Shown piece by piece: positions 1-4,654 of a stretch of DNA of 6,473 nucleotides; the stretch's first letter is position 1; each line of letters opens with the position of its first letter. The notes under the pieces were generated by a model. It saw only the letters and a program-made list of their open reading frames with translations, had not been told where the DNA came from and did not search any database. The translations under genes were made by a program, and so were the position numbers. The stretch is taken from NCBI GenBank assembly GCA_025350445.1, contig JANXXV010000486.1, positions 1-6,473 of the forward strand. The letters run 5' to 3'. The stretch is from Bryobacteraceae bacterium. Its GTDB lineage: Bacteria > Acidobacteriota > Terriglobia > Bryobacterales > Bryobacteraceae.

Positions 1-329
1 CCTTGGCGAAAGTGGACCAGGTGGACGGACGGGTGAAGTTGAGCCCGCTGGCGGACTGGTCAAGGGAACAGGTTGAGGAGTACATCCGCGCGAACGGTGT
101 GCCGCGCCATCCTCTATACGCGAGGGGCTATGCCAGCATTGGCTGCGGTCCGTGCACGCGGGCCACAGGGGCGGGCGAAGACGAGCGGGCGGGCCGCTGG
201 TGGTGGGAGCAGGACGCCAATAAGGAATGCGGCATTCACTTTACTCCGGACGGCAGGGCGGAGCGGACGCTGGACGTGCTGATTCGAGACGTGCTTAGCG
301 GCAGCCGCACGAATATACAGAATGCATAA
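1..329 (+). CDS. cysH: Assimilatory adenylyl-sulfate (APS) reductase, C-terminal part, 5' end cut by window
   Basis: Thioredoxin-dependent reduction of APS to sulfite and AMP in the cytoplasm, a step of sulfate assimilation. About 109 C-terminal residues are visible, read in the frame beginning at base 3; the TTG there is internal, not a start. Counting from that codon, SIGCGPC holds a Cys pair (C48, C51), the second half of the CC...CxxC set that binds the 4Fe-4S cluster in APS reductases and is absent from PAPS reductases of the E. coli type. GEDERAGRWWW follows, then KECGIH with C76, equivalent to the catalytic Cys that forms the S-sulfo intermediate. The first Cys pair and the nucleotide-binding N-terminus lie outside the window. 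The TAA at 327-329 overlaps the cysC start by 8 bp, so the genes are cotranscribed. Identity is firm; APS rather than PAPS specificity follows from the CxxC. Confidence 0.93.
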   Translation, partial: LAKVDQVDGRVKLSPLADWSREQVEEYIRANGVPRHPLYARGYASIGCGPCTRATGAGEDERAGRWWWEQDANKECGIHFTPDGRAERTLDVLIRDVLSGSRTNIQNA

Positions 330-846
330 AGGATTTACGATTTGGTTCACGGGCCTTTCCGGCGCCGGGAAGAGCACCGTGTCTGAAAGAGTCTACGCGC
401 AGTTGAAGCAAGCCGGCGCGAAGGTGGAGTTGCTGGACGGGGACGTGGTCCGGACGCATCTGTCGAAGGGGCTTGGGTTCAGCAAGGAAGATCGCGACAT
501 CAATGTCCGGCGGATCGGGTTCGTTTGTGAACTGCTCTCGCGCAATGGTGTGATTGCGATTGCGGCGGCAATTTCGCCCTATCGCGCGGTACGCGAAGAG
601 GTGCGCTCGATGATTCCGAATTTTGTGGAAGTATATGTCCACTGCCCGATTGAAGTGCTGGCGGAACGTGATGTGAAGGGGCTGTACAAGAAGGCGCTGG
701 CAGGGGAGATTGCGTCGTTTACCGGGGTGTCCGACCCGTATGAGGCGCCGGCGAATCCGGAAATATCGATTGATTCTTCGAAGGAAGCAATTGACGACAG
801 CGTGGCGAAGGTGATGGCGAAGCTGAAGGAGATGGAGCTGCTGTGA
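322..846 (+). CDS. cysC: Adenylyl-sulfate kinase (APS kinase)
   Basis: Cytoplasmic ATP-dependent phosphorylation of APS at the 3' hydroxyl to give PAPS. The 174-residue protein is a complete single-domain APS kinase, somewhat shorter than the E. coli enzyme (about 200 residues). Visible motifs in order: Walker A GLSGAGKS (11-18), DGD (39-41) at the nucleotide/APS site, the FSKEDRDINVRR segment (53-64) that binds APS, SPYRAVR (85-91), and the RDVKGLYKKA lid segment (116-125) followed by FTGVSDPYEAP (133-143). No sulfurylase domain is fused. The ATG at 322 is preferred because the P-loop falls at the usual distance from it; no clear ribosome binding site precedes it, consistent with coupling to cysH, which it overlaps by 8 bp. 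The TGA overlaps the next start codon by 4 bp. Confidence 0.96.
   Translation: MHKGFTIWFTGLSGAGKSTVSERVYAQLKQAGAKVELLDGDVVRTHLSKGLGFSKEDRDINVRRIGFVCELLSRNGVIAIAAAISPYRAVREEVRSMIPNFVEVYVHCPIEVLAERDVKGLYKKALAGEIASFTGVSDPYEAPANPEISIDSSKEAIDDSVAKVMAKLKEMELL
826..837 (+). promoter_or_regulatory. Ribosome binding site for the GTG start of the PHP gene
   Basis: AAGGAG (826-831) and a second GGAG (834-837) lie inside the end of cysC, 11 and 5 bases before the GTG at 843. They support that GTG, which overlaps the cysC stop as GTGA (843-846), as the real start. Confidence 0.6.
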
Positions 847-1685
847 TCGACCTGCACAGCCACACGAGCGAGTCCGATGGGACGTATTCGCCGAAGGAGC
901 TGGTAGCTGCCGCGCATTATTTGAAACTGGATGCGCTGGCGATTACCGATCACGACACGATTTCGGGATACGAAGAGGCGCGACCGTATGCCGATGCTTG
1001 CGGATTGAATTTGTTGTGCGGGATCGAAATCAGTACAGCGCTGGGAAATCCGAAGACGAAGACGGTTCACCTGCTGGGTTATTTTCTCAATGGCGGTCCG
1101 TCGGTTGGGTTTCGCGATTGGGTTTTGAAAATGCAGGCGGCGCGGCGGGACCGGAATGAGCGGTTGGCGGTGCGGCTGCGGACGCTCGGCTTGGATATTC
1201 ACATTGAAGAAGTGAATGCGATTGGACGGAGCATGGCGGGGCGTCCGCACTTTGCGCGCCTGCTGGTGCAGAAGGGCTATTGCAGCAGCATTCAGGATTC
1301 GTTCGCGAAGTATCTGGATGAATCGGCGCCGGGGTATGTGGATCGCGATGAGCCGAGTCTGGAAGAGGCGATTCAGAGGGTTGCCGAGGGCGGCGGGATA
1401 TCTTCACTGGCGCATCCGATTCGTTTGGGGAAGCGGAACCATGCGGACGAGGATGAGTTGATCGGGCAGATTGCGGGCTGGGGATTGCGGGCTATTGAGG
1501 TGTATCACTCAGACCAGACGGCTGCCGATTCGGCGCGCTATTTGGAGCTTGCAGGGAAGTATGGATTGCTGGCGACCGGCGGTTCGGATTTCCATGGCGG
1601 GCATAAACCGTCGATTGCGCTGGGGACGGGTTATAAGGGGAATTTGAATATTTCGAAGGATTTGTTGGACGCGATGATGGCTTAG
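843..1685 (+). CDS. PHP-domain metal-dependent phosphoesterase, TrpH/YciV type; candidate 3',5'-nucleoside bisphosphate (pAp) phosphatase
   Basis: The 280-residue protein belongs to the PHP (polymerase and histidinol phosphatase) family of the amidohydrolase superfamily. Metal-site residues are all present: H5 and H7 (DLHSH), D12 (SDGTYSP), D36/H37 (ITDHDT), E62 (GIEIS), H76, H191 (SLAHP), and D249/H251 (GSDFHGG). Order, spacing and length match stand-alone TrpH/YciV-like proteins; there is no polymerase or ATPase fusion. Characterised relatives remove the 3' phosphate from 3',5'-nucleoside bisphosphates including pAp, or degrade short RNA from the 5' end. It starts with GTG, overlaps the cysC stop by 4 bp and has a good ribosome binding site inside cysC. 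Coupling to a PAPS-making enzyme favours pAp as substrate, because sulfotransferases release pAp; this is inference from context. The family call is firm, the substrate is not. Confidence 0.9.
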   Translation: MIDLHSHTSESDGTYSPKELVAAAHYLKLDALAITDHDTISGYEEARPYADACGLNLLCGIEISTALGNPKTKTVHLLGYFLNGGPSVGFRDWVLKMQAARRDRNERLAVRLRTLGLDIHIEEVNAIGRSMAGRPHFARLLVQKGYCSSIQDSFAKYLDESAPGYVDRDEPSLEEAIQRVAEGGGISSLAHPIRLGKRNHADEDELIGQIAGWGLRAIEVYHSDQTAADSARYLELAGKYGLLATGGSDFHGGHKPSIALGTGYKGNLNISKDLLDAMMA

Positions 1686-2500
1686 GATTGACAATCGTTG
1701 AAGCCAGCCCAACGCTTGTCCTCCTCGGAAGCCGTCGCATCCTTCAGAATCAGTTGGACCTCGGCTTGAAAGCGATTCTCTTCATCGGGCCTTCCGCGAA
1801 TGCTTGCGAGAACTGCTTGGGCCTCGCGGCGGACCGACCACCATCCCGGCGCGATACCTTCGTCCGTTAACATGCGCTCCACAATGGGAATCACCGCTTC
1901 CCGAAATATAGGGCGGTCCGCCCATCCCAGCGCGAAGACGGCCCAGAACCGAACTTCCGGGCTGGGATCTCCGGTAGCGCGAATGCAAGCGCGGGTTGTT
2001 TCCTGTGATATGTGGAGATGCAGCCCCTCGGCTGCCCAGCCACGGACGGAGGGAGGAATCGTCATATCCTCGAGAACTTCGATCAACGCACGCCGTACCC
2101 GATAGCCCTTGAAAAACGCGATTTCATTGACAACCCAATGGCGCTGCTCGAACGTGCCGCTTCGCAGGGCCGAGTACAAGATTTCGAACTCAGGGAGAGT
2201 GAGACGCTTACATCCGTAACCCATCGACTGAATAACGTGGCGGAGTTCGGAAAGTTTGACATCGCCCGCCGCGATGTATTCCGCGAGCAGAGGATTGAAA
2301 GCAAACGTGTCTCCTGCCACATCGCGGAGTAGTCGAGCCGAAAGCCCCCGCAGGTCCAGTTTACATCCCGCGTCGACGACAATCCTGGAGAGGGCGTGAT
2401 GCACTGGAACTCCAGTTCGTTCGAGGCGGGAAACCATGTTAGGGAAGCCCGGATTCCTGCTGTCCGATTCTCGGACCGCCTTCCGAAGCTTAACTTGCAT
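1682..2500 (-). CDS. HEAT-repeat-like helical protein of unknown function
   Basis: I do not recognise a named family. The 272-residue sequence looks wholly alpha-helical, without signal peptide or membrane segment, so probably cytoplasmic. The C-terminal half carries HEAT-like helical pairs: PPSVRGWAAEGL (149-160), SPEVRFWAVFALGWA (180-194) and WSVRREAQAVLASI (221-234), with the usual P..VR..A pattern. Residues 100-145 may form a degenerate earlier repeat; the first 100 are unassigned. HEAT repeats usually bind other proteins, so an adaptor role is possible but unproven. The ATG at 2498-2500 is chosen over an in-frame TTG at 2519-2521, which would add seven residues; neither has a convincing ribosome binding site. 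The stop overlaps the convergent PHP gene by 4 bp. It lies 68 bp after vapC in the same direction and may share its transcript. By eye it is less GC-rich than the flanking housekeeping genes. Confidence 0.75.
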   Translation of the reverse strand: MQVKLRKAVRESDSRNPGFPNMVSRLERTGVPVHHALSRIVVDAGCKLDLRGLSARLLRDVAGDTFAFNPLLAEYIAAGDVKLSELRHVIQSMGYGCKRLTLPEFEILYSALRSGTFEQRHWVVNEIAFFKGYRVRRALIEVLEDMTIPPSVRGWAAEGLHLHISQETTRACIRATGDPSPEVRFWAVFALGWADRPIFREAVIPIVERMLTDEGIAPGWWSVRREAQAVLASIRGRPDEENRFQAEVQLILKDATASEEDKRWAGFNDCQS

Positions 2501-2545
2501 TCTTTTACGCACGAATCTCAATGTTAGGTTATGGCACGGCTATTT

Positions 2546-2557
2546 GCACGGTCGTGC
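2546..2557. repeat. Short inverted repeat between vapC and the HEAT-repeat gene
   Basis: GCACG-GT-CGTGC, a perfect 5-bp inverted repeat with a 2-base centre, lies in the 68-bp gap. The loop is too short and there is no T-run, so it is not a classical terminator; a protein-binding half-site pair is possible. It could be chance in GC-rich DNA. Confidence 0.25.
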
Positions 2558-2568
2558 GGCAACCGTGG

Positions 2569-2949
2569 CTAGAGCTTTTGAGTTCCATCCACCTTACCGA
2601 GATTCCGGTCCAACGTGCCGAGCGGAAGATGTCCGGCCTTCCGGGCTAAATGAAGCAGCAGGCAATCGGAAAAACCAAGCGCCGGTTTTGCACGGAACAG
2701 ATCCAGTGCCGCAGCCACTGTATCCGGATCCTGCAAGACCAAAGCGCGGTGGTGGAGCAACATTTCAATTGCTTTAGCCAGGTCCTTCGAACTCAACTCA
2801 TAGACCGTCGCAAGAACCCAAGCCGTCTCCGCCAGCGCGAGTACCGAAACCCAGGCTCCTTTGGCGATAAAGCTCTCGGCGGCGACGACTTGGCGGGAAT
2901 CATCGCGCGTGATCAGCCGAACAAGAACATTCGTGTCAACCGCGCGCAT
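2569..2949 (-). CDS. vapC: PIN-domain ribonuclease toxin, VapC type
   Basis: Toxin of a type II toxin-antitoxin pair: a Mg2+-dependent endoribonuclease that in characterised relatives cuts tRNA or rRNA and arrests translation. The 126-residue protein is a full-length single PIN domain. The four acidic metal ligands are in their usual contexts: D5 in the N-terminal AVDTNVLVRL, E41 in LALAETAWVL, D95 in GFSDCLLLHLARKAG, and D114 in LGTLDRNL. All are intact, so the toxin should be active. It starts at an ATG inside the end of the antitoxin gene (14-bp overlap in a different frame), the common antitoxin-first arrangement that couples translation and keeps antitoxin in excess. Only a weak GAAAG precedes the start, in line with coupled translation. 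The RNA target cannot be read from the sequence. Confidence 0.93.
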   Translation of the reverse strand: MRAVDTNVLVRLITRDDSRQVVAAESFIAKGAWVSVLALAETAWVLATVYELSSKDLAKAIEMLLHHRALVLQDPDTVAAALDLFRAKPALGFSDCLLLHLARKAGHLPLGTLDRNLGKVDGTQKL

Positions 2950-3199
2950 AACGCTTTCGGGCGTAGTGCCGGATGCCGTCTTTTAGCTCATCGAGGGTTC
3001 GCGTTTGCGGCTTTCGCGCCCCGAACAAGGCCTGATGAATATCTTCGGAACTGAAGCGGCTCGCACGCCGGACTACGATCTTGCCATCCTCTTCTTCCCA
3101 TACCAGGATGGAACCCGGACCGATGCCGAGCTTTAGCCTTATGTCCACCGGGACTGAAATCTGGCCCTGCTCCGTAAGTTTCGATTGTGCGAGTGTCAT
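2936..3199 (-). CDS. vapB: AbrB/SpoVT-fold antitoxin of the VapB type
   Basis: Antitoxin partner of the downstream PIN toxin. The 87-residue protein has an N-terminal swapped-hairpin AbrB DNA-binding domain (about 5-46): the KLTEQGQISVPVDIRLKLGI stretch (7-26), PGS (28-30), then the acidic turn EEEDGK (35-40) and strand IVVRR. The C-terminal part (47-87, SSEDIHQALFGARK onward) is the polar segment that in this family wraps around and inhibits the toxin. Proteins of this kind bind as dimers to palindromes near their own promoter; a perfect palindrome lies 9 bp upstream (3208-3221). The ATG at 3197-3199 has TAAGG just upstream and lies only 4 bp after the ygfZ stop, so the pair may be expressed both from its own promoter and by read-through from ygfZ. 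Confidence 0.92.
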   Translation of the reverse strand: MTLAQSKLTEQGQISVPVDIRLKLGIGPGSILVWEEEDGKIVVRRASRFSSEDIHQALFGARKPQTRTLDELKDGIRHYARKRYARG

Positions 3200-3203
3200 G
3201 ACC

Positions 3204-4136
3204 TTATATTACCACGGTAATGGAATGACCGTTAACCGTCAGCTCACTCGCCGTAAGTGCGTCCACACGAACGATGCCGAGAGCCACTACTTTGCCGCGA
3301 CTGGGAGAGAAGGCCGCCGAGGTGATTTCTCCGGCGTCCTTTCCGGCTGACTGCACTTTCGTGCCTGTCATCGGGGCCTCTTGCAGGTCGATTTCGAGTG
3401 CTGCCAGAATCTTATTCACATGCCCCCGCGATCGTACCCGCTCTACAATCTCCTGTCCCAGATAGCAGCCCTTGGAAAAGTGCAGCGCGTGCATCTGCTT
3501 CGTCTCTTGCGGAATATGCGCCTCGGTGATGTCGAGGCCGTAGCGCGGCTTGCCGTGCTCCAGCCGGACGGCATCCGCCGCTTCCGCGTCCGCTTCCACC
3601 GCGCCGGCCGATTCCAATTGCGCGATCAGCCCGGCCTTCTCATCGGACGGCGTGAAGATGGAGAAGCCCTGGGAACCGGTGCTGTTCACGCGGGCAATCC
3701 ATCGACTGCCCCATGGCTCGATGCCCCAGGGCGAGGCGGGAATCGGGGCGTTGAACGAAACCAGGATTTGTTCCGCTAAAGGACCTTCCACGTTCACCGT
3801 GGCGAGGCTCGCCGTGACGTCTTCCAGTGTGACATCGTCGGCGATGATGAACTTGTCGAGATGATCGAAAACCTTCCGGCGCGTTTCCGGTTCCGTGTCG
3901 AGCAGGAAGTATTCAGGAAGGCAGAACAGATTCACGTCGCTAAGGATGCGGCCTTGGGCGCTAAGGAAAAAAGCATAGCAACCCTGGCCCGGCGCCAGTT
4001 GCTGCACGTGGTTTGTGGTCATGGCGTGCAGCAGGCGCGCGCGGTCCTCACCGGTGGCGCGGATCTTGCCCCGGCTAGAAAAGTCGATCCATGCCGCAGG
4101 CCCATTGTGAAGCGCTTGATAGCCAACAGTATTCAC
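3204..4136 (-). CDS. ygfZ: Folate-binding protein YgfZ (GcvT-like, Fe-S cluster maintenance)
   Basis: Cytoplasmic protein of the YgfZ/GcvT superfamily, which binds tetrahydrofolate and supports assembly or repair of certain Fe-S enzymes (MiaB in E. coli is the classic case). The diagnostic motif KGCYLGQEIVER is at 222-233, with the essential Cys at C224. The N-terminus (AWIDFSSRGKIRATGEDRARLLHAMTTN) matches the family start and the C-terminal barrel begins near 250. The 310 residues are close to the usual length. The frame stays open for 178 codons upstream, but those codons lie over the membrane-protein gene in another frame and read as non-conserved, basic sequence. The GTG at 4136-4134 is chosen because it overlaps the upstream TGA as GTGA and places the conserved N-terminus correctly. 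The upstream neighbour is translationally coupled. Confidence 0.92.
   Translation of the reverse strand: MNTVGYQALHNGPAAWIDFSSRGKIRATGEDRARLLHAMTTNHVQQLAPGQGCYAFFLSAQGRILSDVNLFCLPEYFLLDTEPETRRKVFDHLDKFIIADDVTLEDVTASLATVNVEGPLAEQILVSFNAPIPASPWGIEPWGSRWIARVNSTGSQGFSIFTPSDEKAGLIAQLESAGAVEADAEAADAVRLEHGKPRYGLDITEAHIPQETKQMHALHFSKGCYLGQEIVERVRSRGHVNKILAALEIDLQEAPMTGTKVQSAGKDAGEITSAAFSPSRGKVVALGIVRVDALTASELTVNGHSITVVI
3206..3235 (-). promoter_or_regulatory. Candidate vapB promoter
   Basis: On the minus strand, TTAACG (3235-3230) and TAATAT (3211-3206) are separated by 18 bases and resemble -35 and -10 boxes with 4 of 6 matches to TTGACA in the first. Transcription would begin at or very near the antitoxin ATG, giving a leaderless or very short-leader message. 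The -10 box overlaps the palindrome at 3208-3221, a fitting place for repression. Called by eye only. Confidence 0.35.
3208..3221. promoter_or_regulatory. Perfect palindrome upstream of vapB, probable autoregulatory operator
   Basis: ATTACC-AC-GGTAAT, a perfect 6-bp inverted repeat with a 2-base centre, begins 9 bp upstream of the antitoxin start and lies wholly within the last codons of ygfZ (ITVVI). Position and symmetry suit binding by a VapB dimer. A second perfect palindrome, GTCATGAC (3195-3202), spans the antitoxin start codon itself. Confidence 0.5.
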
Positions 4137-4579
4137 GATTGCATCCAGTTTGTGAGGAACCGGAGATACGCCGAGAGTAAAACGATAATTCCGCCGGAGA
4201 TGACTACGCCGGTGGTCATGCGGGTTCTTCGCTCCTGAGTTACAGAGCCACTGGAAAGCAAAAACGATACGGCGATGACGTGCAGCGCCAGCAGCATCTT
4301 GATGCCGAACCACATGTGATAGCCCGGTGGCAGGTTCGCCTTCGTCAACAGATTGTAGATGCCCGAAACGATCAACGTAAAGATGGAGAGGCGCAGCAAC
4401 GGGCGGAAGCGATCGTTTACCGCGGCGGCGAATGCGGGGCGCGTTTCGGCAGGCAGGGAACCCAGCGCGGGTGCGATAACAAGGCTGGAATACAGCAGGC
4501 CTCCGATTGCGGTGATAACGGAGATGATGTGCATCCATCGCATCAGAATGCCTAAGCTTGCGCCGGTAATTGGGTCCAT
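4133..4579 (-). CDS. Four-helix integral membrane protein, CopD-like
   Basis: Inner-membrane protein of 148 residues with four predicted hydrophobic helices at about 12-38, 61-79, 90-110 and 123-142. The first helix, RWMHIISVITAIGGLLY (14-30), resembles the first helix of CopD/DUF2269-type proteins (W-x-H then a GG pair). H17, H88 and H100 are in or beside helices and could bind heme or metal; that is speculative. There is no signal peptide beyond the first helix. The ATG at 4577-4579 is preferred over one at 4637-4639, which would add 20 residues rich in Gly, Ala and Pro and leave only 15 bp to the divergent gene. Its TGA overlaps the ygfZ GTG start. It faces a secreted heme/copper oxidoreductase gene across a 75-bp gap, which hints at, but does not show, a redox or copper role. 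Confidence 0.8.
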   Translation of the reverse strand: MDPITGASLGILMRWMHIISVITAIGGLLYSSLVIAPALGSLPAETRPAFAAAVNDRFRPLLRLSIFTLIVSGIYNLLTKANLPPGYHMWFGIKMLLALHVIAVSFLLSSGSVTQERRTRMTTGVVISGGIIVLLSAYLRFLTNWMQS

Positions 4580-4585
4580 AACCCG

Positions 4586-4591
4586 AGTATA
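4586..4591 (-). promoter_or_regulatory. Candidate -10 box for the membrane protein/ygfZ operon
   Basis: TATACT on the minus strand ends 6 bases before the preferred ATG at 4579, which would put the transcript start at or next to the start codon. No -35-like hexamer is visible 16-18 bases upstream, where the DNA is almost pure GC. Weak call. Confidence 0.25.
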
Positions 4592-4600
4592 CAGGCCGGG

Positions 4601-4612
4601 GGCGCCGGCGCC
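4601..4612. repeat. 12-bp perfect palindrome in the divergent intergenic region
   Basis: GGCGCCGGCGCC is perfectly self-complementary and sits near the middle of the 75-bp gap between two divergent genes, where a shared operator would be expected. GC-rich genomes produce such words by chance, so its role is uncertain. Confidence 0.3.
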
Positions 4613-4654
4613 GGGCCGCGTAGCCATGTAGACTGGCATTACGGAATAGAGACC

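Noticed and set aside
579..1250. 223-codon minus-strand open frame over cysC and the PHP gene
   Set aside because: It lies antisense to two clear enzymes, is Arg/Ser/Ile-rich without a motif, and has no plausible start context.
2012..2332. 106-codon plus-strand open frame over the HEAT-repeat gene
   Set aside because: The minus-strand frame is longer and shows repeated helical motifs; this frame shows none.
2546..2557. Rho-independent terminator after vapC
   Set aside because: The inverted repeat has a 2-base loop and no following T-run, so it is listed only as a short repeat.
2650..3054. 134-codon plus-strand open frame over vapBC
   Set aside because: It is antisense to the toxin-antitoxin pair, whose motifs are intact; no domain is visible.
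4580..4639. N-terminal extension of the membrane protein to an ATG at 4639
   Set aside because: It would add 20 Gly/Ala/Pro-rich residues, leave 15 bp to the divergent gene and cover the likely promoter region; the ATG at 4579 sits immediately before the first helix.
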